Below are positions 19,801 through 34,800 of a stretch of 64,000 bases of DNA, piece by piece. A program made the position numbers and the translations under genes. The notes under the pieces were generated by a model. That model did not search any database. It was not told the origin of the DNA and was given only the letters and a program-made list of their open reading frames with translations. The stretch is taken from NCBI GenBank assembly GCA_030562195.1, contig JAUJPP010000003.1:24459398-24523397 (forward strand). Direction: 5' to 3'. How positions within the stretch are numbered: the stretch's first letter is position 1; every line of letters starts with the position of its first letter. The DNA comes from Nipponacmea schrenckii (Eukaryota; Mollusca; Gastropoda; Lottiidae).

Positions 19801-22800
19801 AAAACCTTATCAATCGCTATCTCACTTCAATTATATTCCTCCTTTTCACAACACTCAGAAACTGATAAAAGGGAAAATGCAGATAGTTTAAAGAAAGCAA
19901 ATAAAAACTACTGACAATTTATCTACTGTTTTTCATGCAATTATGAATTAAACAAAAGGCAAAAGTGAATAACTATGTTAAAGAAAAATCAAAAAGAATT
20001 GAAGCAATCAATAATTCAATAGTCATATCAAGATTCTTATCAATGTGTTTAAGTTTTAAATAATTAGAAGTATTCAGTCTGTTAAACAGAAAGCATTGGT
20101 AACATATTGACTAGCTAGTAAAATATGCTGATTAATATATACTTGCAGATATGCAAAAGTAAAAGCATGCAAGGGTATGCTCTCGCTACATAATGGTGCT
20201 TTATGCAGTCTGATCTTAATTTATCAATAGCTTGTCTAATCAATAAGACACTAATTAAAGAAAAAATGTACTCAAATGAATGATAGGAGCTTGATAGTTT
20301 TAAACTTTTATATTGATACAATTGCATAATAAATATTTTATGAATATTCTGGCAACAAGCCCTGGTATTTGTAACAGTTATAAGTGTCTTACCATCTATT
20401 GTTTGTGGTGAGGATTGTAAGATCTGTTCAGGAGACATCTCACCACAATGATCTTGTATCTGTTTTAATTTTAACGATATACTGGCAAACGAAGGTCTAT
20501 TATGTGCATCAAAACTCCAACAGTTTTCCATTAAAGAGTAACTGAAAAACAAGATATATAAACACATTTCACTAAATAAAGGAGAATAAAGGAGATTCCA
20601 ACTGCAAAACTCAAATTTCATGTGTATATGAAAAAATCATGAACTTCAGTATGCATTTTTAAAGTCTAGAGAAAAAATCACAATTCTTAGTTTTTCCAAA
20701 GTTTTATTTTTTTTGAGCTTTACTATCTGTAATAGGTATTTTTATTTCACTGCCTTGCAAAGCTGTGAATTAGTTATATCATACAATTGGTCAATGTGTA
20801 ACAAGGAGAACTCATTAATATCCATCTTCGTTCTACTTTACTGCTAAACTCTTCTGTTAACAAAGCAACAAGGTTTCCAACTAAATCAAAGGTCACACTG
20901 ATTTTATATACTGATCTATTCACAACAGAATGAAAAACAAACTTACATTTCATCTGGACATTTATCTGGTTTGTCTAGTTTTCCACCAGATCGTACAAAC
21001 TGTAAAACTTCTACATTAGTTCTAGCTGGGTATGGCTGCTGCCCTAATGTTATCACTTCCCACATCAATACTCCGAAAGCCCTGAAATAAAACATGAGCC
21101 ATATGATGTCAAGTTAATTTCAGCTTTTGACTTTACATTTCAAATGGTACCATCTATTTAATATTCATTTAAAACCTAATTACTGATTATTCAATTGTTT
21201 AAGTTGTGATAATTCCTAAAGCTGATCCTATTAAAATATGTAACAATGTATTGAGTATGGGTTTAAATGTGCGTTTTGTACACACAATTATACGATATAT
21301 GATACCTGAGTTTTAATAAAGATCAACTCATTTCAACACTTCACCTTGTAATCATAATGTGAATTTTTAGATGATATACAGCAATATTATATTGAAAATG
21401 ATATTTGTTGTCCTAACAGACTATTGTTAGGCTTTCATTATATTTTAAAACAAGTGGGTGCCAAACAAGAAACGCCTACTTACAAAAAGCAATTTCCAGT
21501 CTTAGATCAATATTTTTTAAATTCTAACTAGTCCAAGATCTTGTGGATATAAATCTACACACCAAATTTCATAAATGCAGTCTAAAACTGCAACCTCTTT
21601 AGCATTCATAAGATGCTCAACAACAGAATTATATACTTGAATTAAAGTGTAGGTGTACAAACCAACAACTTACCAGATGTCAGAATGAGTTGTAAAAACT
21701 CCATCAACTAATGATTCTGGAGACATCCACCTTACTGGTAGTAATCCCTCCCCCTCCTTACGATAATAATCATTTTTATAGATATCACGAGCTAGTACCA
21801 AAAATCTCGCTATCTAATATACACACCAAATTTTCATAAATGCAGTTAAAACTGATAGCAATACAATTTAGCATAATCATAAGATAAGCTCAAAAAACAT
21901 AATTTTTATATACTTGAATTGAATTTTAGGTTGTAATTACGATTGTTTCATCTTGAAAATTACTATTGTAATAAGGTCTTAATTAATTAAACAATAAAAG
22001 GTTAGTAATTTGTTTATCTATCTTGAAAGAGTTACATTGTATATAAATCTTTAATTAATTTTAAACAATAAAAGGTTGTATATTGTTTATCTATCTGAAG
22101 AGTTCTTGTATATGGTTTTAATTAATTTTAACAATAAAAGGTTGTTATATTGTTTATCTATCTTGAAGATTTAATGTAATAAAGTCTTTATTAATTTAAC
22201 ATAAAGGTTGTATATTGTTTATCTATCTTGAAAGAGTACATTGTAATAAAGGTCTTTAATTAATTTAAACAAATAAAGGTTGTATATTGTTTATCTATCT
22301 TGAAAGAGTTACATTTAAAAAGGTCTTTAATTAATCTTGAAAAAAGGTTGTTATATTGTTTATCTATCTTGAAGGTTTAAATTTGTATATAAATCTTTAA
22401 TTTAATTTTAACAATAAAAGGTTGTTATATTGTTTATCTATCTTAAAAGGTTAGTAATGGTTTTAATTTTTTCAATAAAAGGTTGTATGTTGTTTATCTA
22501 TCTTGAAAGGATTGTAATGTTTTTAAATCTATTTTAAAAAAAAGGTTGTAATGTTGTTTATCTATCTTGAAAGAGTTATATTGTATATAAAGGTCTTTAA
22601 TTAATTTTAAACGAATAAAAGGTTGTGAAATTGTTTATATAAAACATACCTGTGAACAAAGTGCATTCCTTCTAAATATTCACAGCCACTAGCCACATTT
22701 ACACAAACTTTAACTAAATCTGGTAGATAAAGTCTGGGTGGACTGGACTAAAATATACAAACAATTACTTAATAATTTCATATTAAATGAAATGTATTTT

Positions 22801-25800
22801 TTATCTGATGCCACTATTCAACTGGTGTCAAGCCATTCTGGTTTGAAATAAACAGTTTCAACCTCAATGGTGCAATCTCTGAACAAAGCTATGTCCAATA
22901 AACCCATTAAATGTATATGCCTTTTTGATCCATGGAAGAAAGTCTGCAATTCAGCCTGAACCTATCTAATACTTACTATTGTGGCTCTACAACATCTTAA
23001 ATAGGACAATAAATCACCACCTTCCATCAACTCCATTATAATAAACTGAGGATCATTGTCCAAACATACACCCAATAAACTTAGTATATGATCATGTTTA
23101 AAATTACTCATCAGTACAGCTTCTTTTAAGAACTCATCTTTTTCTTGATCAGATGAGTTCTTTCTTAATGTCTGAAATAGATTCGAATAGAATTTTAGAT
23201 ATCTGGCAACAAAATATTTCAGTTTTTTTCCAGTGTCAAATTCTTAAGTGTGTAGGCTACCACAATTTCAAGAACATGAAATATAAGCTTTTTGTATATT
23301 TTGGCAATACCAGTTATACTAGCTTCTTACTTTAACAGCAACTCTGGTATCACCAACAGCATCATTGAGATATTTAGCAACACCTTCAAATACTTCACCA
23401 AAAGCTCCACTTCCCAGAAACCTGGTTAAGACTAATTGATCACGACGAAGATAGGGTAAAGCTGCAATGTCTTCATCTGTTGGTACAATACTGGAAAATA
23501 CAGTCAAACAGTATGTGAACCTACATAAAAATGATGTTATTTGGCAAAACATGTTATCTGTAACTGAAGATTTGATTAAGACCAAGAGTCTCTCTGCCAT
23601 ACATGGACAAAAATTTTTAAAAAAAACTTCATTTATATCAAGCCAAGGGTTGATTTTTTGCAGATCTTACAGTGCTTTTTAGACCATTGGTATTTAAGGA
23701 ATCATATCTACCAATAAAATTTTTAGATATAAGGCTAAAGAAAGATTAATGAAATATAACTTAAATATAGCCAAACTGATTATGACGTTACTTATAATAG
23801 AATAAGTTACCTGAAGGCATATAATGTATTACTCTGTTGAACTGCTGTCAGTGGTAATTCTCTTAAAGTGGCCAGCTCTACATCAGGTCCTCTAATAACA
23901 AATGCCCTGGTCTTCTTTACCTTCTCTAATTGTCTCCTTCTCATCACTATTCAATAGAAAACACCATTTTAACCTAGTTCATATAATCTTTAACTTCTAC
24001 TCTGCAGATACTATATTTTGTAATTTGCATATTATACTGTATAATTCCGAATACTATGCACATCTCTTATTACCATCAAAGTCATCTACTAATGACTATC
24101 AGGTGAACATTTGGTACATCATTCAGCATGTTTTTCAGATGATGAACTTATTGTAACCATAACAATTGATAAAATTGAAAAGAACAATTACCTAAACAAA
24201 TAATGATCGCCACCACAATAATAATAAAAAATAAAATAACAGCAACAGAAACAGCAACTATGATAGTAAACTCTTCATCACTTCTTGATGCTGCAACTAC
24301 AAATACATCAGACACATTTTATTAAAAAAGCACTGTTAGGTTTTTTCACATAGCAGGATATGATGCCCACATTAAAAATTCAGATAACTTACCAAAGAGG
24401 GCTGAAATGGCTGACTGAGGGCTAACATCTTGAACAGAAATTTCTGAGTGTGAATAATTATGATAAATTAAGAAGACTTTGCCTAAACCTTTTTAAATTC
24501 ACTTAGTAACTATGACTCTTATAATGTGCTGATGATAAGAACTATATGTCGGGTTATAAAAAAATTTAAAACTTACTACTTGGTGCAACAAAAGTGCTGC
24601 TATTTAAACTGGTAGGTCCCCAGCCATTGGAGTTTTTGGCAGTGACACGGAATATGTACTGAACACCTGGTACAAACATTTCATAGTCCATATTCCATCT
24701 TTCTTTAGTACCATTATAAACTACTTCCCACCCCTCCATATCGGATTCACTAAAAATTAACATATAAACACCATAATAACATTGCACCTCTGGCCTATTA
24801 TTCAACAGATATATAGGTCTGTCTGTAAATTACTGAACAAGGTCAATGTATGATATTATATTTGTCATAAAGTTTTTCCATCAAATTACACCGTTTACAT
24901 ATTGCCAACAATTCAATTATATCTGATAAACGTCAAATTTAATTTGATTTCTCCAACATAATTGTAATATCTAGCCTTACTGTTACCTTCTGTGATATGT
25001 AAATAGGCCTTAGAGGAGTATTCTATATTGAATTAGATTAGAATAAAGTTTTATCTATTAAATGATGGCTGCTTCGGTATCTAAATCTCCAGAATAACAA
25101 TAATCAACAAGTGAAGAATACAAACCTAGATTCTAATTTATAAAGTTGTATAGGAGCACCATGATCAGAAGGTGCTTGCCACTCCACATCATGTGAACCT
25201 TCTTTAACTTCATTGATTATTGGTGGTAAAGGTTCTCCTGGTATATCACCTATAATTAATATAAAATAAATGTAGTTGAGAACACTTCTATAAGCAAAAG
25301 ATTCCTTACTTACCTTGAAAACACTTGAAATTTCAGTAACAGAACAGGCTGTAAGAGATCAGTTGTTGAAGGGCGTGAAACTGAGTAACAATTTCAATAT
25401 TTCTAATATGTACTACCGGTACTAAATCAAATATATCTTTCACAAATGTTCTGAAGCTGCGGACCTTATACTGCATGTAAAACTCAGATGCTGCAGTGAA
25501 AAGCAGAACAACTCAGGTCACTCTGAACAGACTTAATGGGCACCGCAATGCTAAACCTGTTAATCTAAACTTGTGCCATATATCTATCTGAATAAATGTC
25601 TGTTTATGGAACTTTAACAAAACCCTAGGTCTAAAAGCATGTTAAACTCTGGGTACCTTTTGCACCTTGATCTTATAATAAGCTAATATGATCACTCTTA
25701 CATTATAAATTATTAGACTTACTGAGTGTTTGAAACATGAATCTAAATTTATCACCAAGAGGCCATTGGATAACTCTAATTGGTGAAAATCTATATGATA

Positions 25801-28800
25801 GTCGAATGTGGAATCTGTACTTGGTAAAAGGTTCCAATCTTTCTGCCAATAATTTATAAGGTGTATTGTTGCTTGTTCTTTCTGGCAGGAAATATTCTCC
25901 AGGAATAACCTCTGATATTCCATCATCATTGATCAAAATCTAACAAAGATAGACAAGAGACAATAAGAAAATCAAAAAGAAATGCTGACAGTAAAATACT
26001 TTCAAACAAGTTATTTCAACAAGCAACACTTTGAATAATATTTGACAGTTTAGGACAAGCAAAATCTCAAACAACAGAGACTTATACCTTTAATAAATAA
26101 GAAACACACTAATCTCTCCGATCAATATTTTACATTTTTGAAAGATATAAACAAGCTAATTGCAAGAAAATAACTTGGATTAAAACTTTGTATTTCAATG
26201 AAATTGAGATAATAAAAATGCCAATACCTGTTCATAAAGTATATTATGTCTTATAACACAGTTATCTGAAGGTGATGTCCAGTTGATGAGAATAGATGAT
26301 GCTGTTACATTCTCTAGTTGTATATCATTTGGCATCTCACAAGTTTTTACAGATACAGTGTCACTTTCACTGTATTGTTTACCTTCATAATCATAACATA
26401 GAACCTGTCAAACAAAACAGAATGAAATTTTACATATTACATTCTGTAAACGTAGTCTTTGCTGTGGTAGTAGAAAGGAGAAATATAATGCAGGTATGAC
26501 AGAAAAGAGGTAATGTACCTCAAGTTAGACAAAACACAGAAGACAATGGTACAGACTTATTATAAACATAACTTTTCTGTTAGACTGAGGTGACAAAACA
26601 ACAACTAAACATTAGATGTGTCTATTCTCATCAGAACTTGGATTGTTCTACATCCAAGAAAAATAGTCTCTGCTGCTTATGGAAATTGTGATATCATGTA
26701 TATTTCAGATTAAAGCAACAGACAGAAACATTGATGTCAATCTTTTCTATTACCAGCTCCTTCAAACTTTATCATAGTAAAGGGAATAGATGAGTTTTAA
26801 CATAAATGTGATATCCTTTGTCATTTTGAAAACCCTTTCATCCTAGCTTCTCTCAAACTGTTGACAATTTATAAGAATTAACGTCTATAATATTCAATAG
26901 GCCTATATTAGACTGACCTTGACATTGTAAGTTTGGTTGGCAAGTAATTCTGATACTACAGAATAAAGTAATCTGGTCTTCCGGTCTTTCCTTACAGAAT
27001 CTGGTTTAGTTTGACCTTTCAGATGAACTCCAGCCTCAGTAATAGTGGACCAAGCCACCGTACATGATATACCATCTTTAGGTCCATTAGCTTTCAATGG
27101 TGGTAGCCAGTTAACTCGTACTTCTTGAAATGACAATGGACCCGCTGATACATTCCTAGCCTCTGATGGAGCTGAAAAAATAATCGAGCCCTTTTGCTAC
27201 TTCAAAATGTTTTATCGTTAACTTATTTCGACGAAGTCGAAAACCCATCAACCTTAAAGAGGTATTAAAGATGTTTTTCCACAAAATTTATGTTTATCGG
27301 TGACACTGATAGCATCAATTTACACCATTCTAATTTTAAATCAAATGCTAGTTTCTGCAATTCTGCTCAAAACTTCGTGTTTCATGACATCACTAATCGT
27401 AAAATATGCTTGTTTCTCATAAAGAATTGAGTCATCCTTAGCTTTTGAAAACTTCTATACAATTTTTTTTAGGGACAGACATTAACTACATTACCACAAT
27501 AAATTATCCAGCTAGACCATCAGATAAATCTAGTAACTTGAATGAAGTGATATATTCTTCATGGCTTTAAATCTTTTCAGATATCAATGAAAATAGTATT
27601 TGTTGAACACTATATACAATGTAAATCCTACAAACCTCCATGAAGAGTAGAATATTGGAATCGTTTTCCCAGAGCTTCAGATAAATATTCTGTATAGTAA
27701 TTACTAACAGCTACTTGAAATATGTAATCACTATAAACATCTAGTCCTTTAATAGTCACTTCTTTCTTGTATGATTCCTAAACAACGAAAATAACCAATA
27801 TATCAGCTCTATATACTTGTTCACAATTTACAAACACTCTAAATTCAACAAGATAATAGGTATTTAAGGGTATATTAAAACTTACTTATATTCTGGTAGC
27901 AAATATTTTTGAGCTATCTTGTGACATTTTCGTTCAGCTTGTTTCCCTACCTGTATTTGTACCAAAACCACTGTGGGATGATTCAATATGAGAACTGAAT
28001 TTCATGATTTATTCCCTCAGCAATGAACAAAATTCCATGAAGATGAACAATATCAATAGACATTGGGGGAAAAAAGCAGATGTTACTCACCACAGATTGA
28101 CAGGAATCTGGGTCAAGAGAACAATCTGGAATTCTACTAGCTCCAGCAGTAGATGAATCCTGTTTACGGTAATATATAGTAAATTTATCTATTGGTAAAC
28201 TTATTCCATGACAGACAGTTGGTCTCTTTACTTCCTCTAGTTGTAAGGTAACAGAAGAATTGGTAATTTTGATCCCTGTTACTGAACCATTATAGGCCCC
28301 TGGATCCAAACATATTGAATCTGGAAATACAAATTGAAATAGATTTTCATCACTGCAACTAATATTTTGATAATGTGTCGCTATAACAACATTCATAGTA
28401 AATTTGAAACAAAGATTTCATACCCCCAAAAAGTTCAGATGACTAACCTCTCACAAAGCAAACAGATCCTTTCTTGAAAAGATCACTGTTAGATGTATTC
28501 AGGTTTTTAATCAACATCTTACATGAATCTGCATTAAGATATTTGAATAAAATGAAATGAAATTAATGGAGTTTTACATCCTACTTTTCTGCACCTTAAG
28601 ATATTTGAATAAAGCTTGGTGTGTCAAAAAGTTAATCTACCTGGAAGAGGTTGAAGATGTGCACCATAAGCTACCATATCATTAATATCTGGTTGGTTTA
28701 ATTCTATATAACCTGTACCACTTTCTTTATAAATACTATACAGTTTCTCATCTTTAGTATTGTACCAATAAACTCTCATATGGTCTATAGCTATTAGATC

Positions 28801-31800
28801 TGGTGGTAAACCTACAATCACAACATCATTAATTGTGTTATGTTGACTGTCCAAAAGTTTTTTTTATTTGAAAACACTTTGACAAAAGTTAATTTCAATT
28901 AAATTTCTTGACCCTTTTATATGTGTTATCACTCCTAAATACCTTAAAGTGTTTTGTTCTAGTTCTTATACAACAAAGTACCATTATTTTATAAGCATTT
29001 GTTTATTTTGTTATAAACGACCCATTGCTATGACATGAGTGGTGTAGATTAGAAGAACACCATTGGGGTTAATTCTTTTTACATATTTGACATGTACTAA
29101 ATATATCATGATGTACTTTTTCATTTACTTCCAATAAATATTTATTTTAACATAGCAAAAGCAGATAGGAACAAGGTTTTACTTCAAGTGTGCTCGAGTT
29201 TACCAGGAGAGATGATTCAAATTTCCCCCGAAACCCAAGGGTGGATTGTAAATTTCAATTTCTAATATTGTCTTACCATTATCCTGCGAATTTGAAGCTT
29301 TATAAATTTCTCGACACAAGCAACCAAGAACATCAGTAGCTATTATAGATTTCCGTTTCATATCCACAATAACTATCTCTGTTGAGCCATCATCAGTATA
29401 GTCCATAGAGATCAGTGGTGATACATTGATATCATCTTGACAATTACAGCTACGTTTTCTCCTGTCTCCAGCTCCAGTATTCCCTAGAATAGCTTCTACA
29501 TTGGTTCCGTTTATATTACTCTGGAATAACTGTCCTTTACCTTTCTTGTCTATCTCTGTCCAGAATAATGAACTGAAAAGAACCAGAAACATACCTCAAC
29601 AATAGAAATTAGGTTATGAATGAGCCCTCATTTGAATTGATGTTGATTTTGTTGCCTTGGACTGCAATTAAAACACATCCATATTCTCTTTGAAAAAGAA
29701 TGAATGGCTATTTGACGGCTGTATTGTCTTCTTGTGGACATTGTACTATAACATGCAAATAAACTGTTACTGAAAAACTTTTACCAACTGTCAATGACTT
29801 GCTAAAAAAGGAAAATACCTTGTATATGGATCTGAAAGAACACTTCCAATGGTTGTGTTTCTATTTATAACTAGTTGATACTTCTGCTGGTCCACATGGT
29901 ATCCCATAATTCTATCACTCTCACCATCCTTTCCTTCCTCAACTATGTATAATGTCCTACTAACCCAGTCCATTGTCATATCTTTTACTGAACTGTTTAA
30001 CTGCATTAACTGAAATAGTCACATATTTTGAATTTGGTGATTGGTCCAGAGGTCAAATAGCAATTTCACAGAGTCAAGATTAAAGGCAAGAAAATGCAAG
30101 ATGGAGGTGATTTTTTAGGTCCCCTTTTGTTTTAGCAATGATATGTTGAAAACAAAGCAAAACTACAGGTTCCCTAAGAAACAGTAATTGATATATTTTC
30201 ATGTTGCACTTGTACTATATATGATGATTTTAAAATAATAGGTATTCATCATGAATAACTCCAACTTACTGGTATTTGTGTTGCTTCTTTAGAGACAAAT
30301 AATGAATTTGACCTTTCTATCCAGAATGTTCTATCATCTTGAGCTAAGAATGCCATTGCAGATGGTGAAACACTGGGTAACATGACTGTGGAGTTGAGAT
30401 GGTCATCCATTTCTGATATTCTTACAGCTGTCTTTGTTGCTATTAGTAATTTGGGAACTGGATTAACAGCTGGAAAACAACACAAACAAACAAAAGGATA
30501 TCAGTTCTTCTCTAAAATGAAGATGTTTAAAATGCGCAATACATTAGTGAAGAAGTCTTCATGCTGACAAAATTGGTTGATATGCAATCACTACCTTGGA
30601 TAATTCCATATGGAAAAGTATGAACAGTCCAGATTGCATAATTATTGCACAGCAAGAAGATATGTTAATGAAGTGTATGTACTTACCATCAGTTTTAGCA
30701 GAAACTATATCTGATGAAGGACCACATCCAACTTCAGTGCAAGCTTCAACCTGGGATTAAAATAAAACTTTGATACGTAATTGACAATCCAGTGGTTTAC
30801 ATGTGATATCTCACTAGTCTAGATCTTAAAGAACAACATAATCTCAACAAGTCATTCATCTCAATTTAAAAAAAAACCAGTGCCATCTTGTGAATTTTAT
30901 ACATGTTTAAAGAAGGTATTACCTTAAAGAAGTATGTCTTATTGGGTGCCAGGGGATTCATAATAAAATGTCGAGCAGTTCCAGGAACTCTAATGGATTT
31001 CATATCCATCTGATCTCTCTCCCAATAAAATACATTGTGATACTGTAATATACCATTTATTATACCAGGTGTCGACCAGCGAAAGTCAGCAGCTAAAGAT
31101 TGTTGAGCTGTGGTGGCATTTTTATGTTGAGTTACATATACTCTTGGTGTTAAAGGAGCTTCAGGAACTGTAAAAGATTTAAACCATATGTGAAATGTTC
31201 TTTATCAAAGTGATTTTATCAAAGGGAATTTTGACCAGCATAACTAAATCAAAACATACAAGGAATAAATATACAGGATTAAAGTTTCCCTAAGCAACAT
31301 AAATACTTGTATCTCTGTAAATTCTAGAACATTTGGAGAAGTTAACACTCACCTGACATAGGAGATCTCAATGGTATAGTAACAGAGTCAGCATACCCCC
31401 AATATGTATATGGTTGTATTGTAACTGTCATCTGAGTATATGGTGAATAGCCTTCTATAGTGTGAGCTGTTTCTTTTGTAATCTGTGCAAAGAAATAAAT
31501 TGACATTATTTTTAGGTGCATCAATAAACCAAAACCACTTTATAATATAGGATAACAGTACTAAGAATATTTCCTTAATATAAGATACTGATACAATTTA
31601 AAAAACAAGCATACTTACAATGTGTTTGGCATAATGTCTAATTTGTATATAAAGCTTATATAAAACTTCTCCATGATTCACTTCTGTTGATGGTCTCCAT
31701 GTTAGATTGAACTTTGACCAATTACCAACAACTGATAGGTCTGATGCTGCCATTGGGTTTGGTATTACAACTGTTGTTGAAGCATTCAATCCACCTTTTT

Positions 31801-34800
31801 AAATAAATAAAAGCTAAATTAAAACTTAACCAAGATGTTTGGTCCTAAGATAAGCTCAAAACTTTCCATTATAGTTATAAAAATTATTTTTTTCCTGTAA
31901 ATGCCAGTATCCGCTTTTAAAATCAAAACACAAAATACATGAGAATTGTTTGCAACTGCAACAAATTGGAATAAATACTAGTAGATGGTAGATTTTTCAT
32001 GAGCAGTAATCTAAACTGCACATGTAGTCTATACAGAATCGATGTGGTTCATATTCTTTTGGAACAATTAGCATAGGTAAGTAATATAAAATATATATCC
32101 AGCATTGCTCGAGTTAAGGTTTTGAATCTATAGTAAACCCACCTGGATATCTATGTAAGGAAGGATGACTGACAGCAAATGATGATATATAATGGTTGGC
32201 AGGGGAAATAACTGATGAATAATTTCCTTCATGATCACCAACAACTACTGACTCAGTTTGATCCAACCAGAATAAATGATTAGAATAATACTGTAAACCA
32301 GATGATCTGCAAAAAGAAGACAGTATTAAGAAAAGAATTTATCAATCTATTCAAGTACTTTTACAAAGATGAAATTCAGGTTCTTTGTTTTGAAAAAAAG
32401 ACATAATATCAGAAACATTCACTTACTTTGAAATGCTAAGGAAATCACCATATTTTTTAGCAGTTGTTGATGCCAGCTTGGAATTGGCCCCATTTAATCC
32501 AACCAAATCAGCCATATACAAATCTTGACTTTCAAAACTTTTCACAAACCAGATGACCTTTTGAAGGTCAAAGTTTAACGCAAGACTAATAACATGATAT
32601 CCAGAAAAGAATTCCACCATAAATATTTGAGTTGGATCATCACCATTTAGGTATGTTGATTCTATGGTATTAGTTGTAGCCCAATATAATCTACCTGCTA
32701 TAGAGTCTATAGTCATATCTCTGGCGGAGGTTTGATATATAGATTCACTTACTATACCATTTAAATCTGATCTTCTTATCTACAAATTTAAAAACAACAA
32801 AATATAATTTATATAATCTAAATAATATAATAATGATAACTTCTAAATTTATATATGCACAAATATACTATTTAATGTTTCTATTGCGCTTGACATATAT
32901 TTAACAGTGGAAAGCATTTTTAAAGAGGTGATATTTTCCAATTTCCAATAGAAGCATTCAATATTTCTAACAAATAGCTACTTGTATATTTTCATATTTT
33001 GTGCACCTCTAAAAATTAAAAAAAAATACTAAGAGACCATACAACATGGATCAAATTGGTCCATTAAAAGCATTGTTTTGTTTAACAATCCAAATTGGAA
33101 AAATTTATCATGCATTTATTTATTAATGGGTAAATACAGAATAAGGACAACAAAATTTATTCACAAAAAAAACATTAGATAATAAAACTCCTATATAACA
33201 ACTAATACATTACAAAAACTGGTAAAATTGTTACATAAAAAATAGGTTCAAAGGTCAAAAGTGAACACCATCCAAACAACGAGAGACTTACCACACTATT
33301 TACCCACAAACCACTTTGTATTTTCACTAACTGAATATAATCCGGTATAAACTTAGAAATCATAGAAAAATTTATATATATTTTGAAATTTCAACACAAC
33401 ATCCAAGGAAGCATGGTAAACTTAATTAGAATATGGTTTTGTGCCAAAATTGGTCATTAATCAAATGCAATCAGGATAATTCAAGGAGCAAGTGTTATAT
33501 AAAGACCTCTTTTTCTAGTTGGAAACCAGAGTTAACAGCTGCTAAATTGCTATCATAAACAGCAAAAAAAACAAACTACAACGCATGGGAGAATTATCTC
33601 AGTTTTATTTTGGCCATCTTTTTGCATGATGAAAGGAAAACCTAAAAACTTACTGTATTTCTATCAGGTTCAGACCAAAATATTTTCTGTCCCAGCCAAT
33701 CAAATGTAAGGCAAGTGGCAAACTGGGCATGATTATTCACTGATTGTTGTCTGGTTTGTTTGTTGTATAGTAACAGTTTACCATCAGAGTTGGTCCACAT
33801 TACATGGTCATTGTACCAGGATATATCTGACAATAGACAGCAATAGTTATTTAAATAGAAAAATAATAATTTTATATTGTAGATGCAAAAGTTTTTGAAC
33901 TATTTTACTAATTGGTTACAAAATGAAGTACATCAAATATCTGTGTGATACTCATGGAAACATGTTTCAGATTCTGTTTTAAGAATCCATTTCAAATTCA
34001 TATTCAATAAATTAATAAAGATGAAAGGCCTGGCCTTAATTTTAGTGCTGTCTTCAAGCTTGTGCAAATTTTTTACGCTCATTGATATCGTGATGCTTAT
34101 ATCTAATGATCTAAAGATATTTTATTTTTAAAGACACTCAAATACAGAGAGGAAATTGTCCAGCGATAGTACTGGCACATACTTCTTCTAATTGTTCATG
34201 CTGGGACATAATTCTTTTAATTATTTGTTTGACTATCTCAGGTGATAATTTCAGAACAACTGAAGTAGTGACAGATGCAGTCCTAGATGACTAATTTTTG
34301 GAATTGTTGATTCCTTCATATTATACGGCTAACACTGAGCCATCTTCTCTCAGTATCCAGGGAGTAATGAAGTTACAGAATCTCACCAGTAATAGGAGAT
34401 ACGACATGACGTAATGACTCGACTTTATATTCACTTAAATCATGTTCTAATATTTCTCTTTTTAATGCTAGATATACTTTAACTGGTATTGGCTCTGAAA
34501 ATTACAATACATATTTGAATGAGGACTTTGATCTGAATATGTAAATATATATTATAAATTGACCTGCAAATTCGATGACTTCTGCTAAAATCAATAAGTG
34601 TATGTTAAGCTCTGTGATAATTTTGAAACAACCATAACGTTCTATATGCTTTATCTAAAAATTCATACTATTAGGGAATCAGTAATTGATTTACGTATAA
34701 TCATGATGATCTAGGCAGCTTTATTCAACATTAAGATAGACTGATACATGAAGAATTGTATTTGACTATATACCCAATCGTCTTACCATATTTCAAAGTA

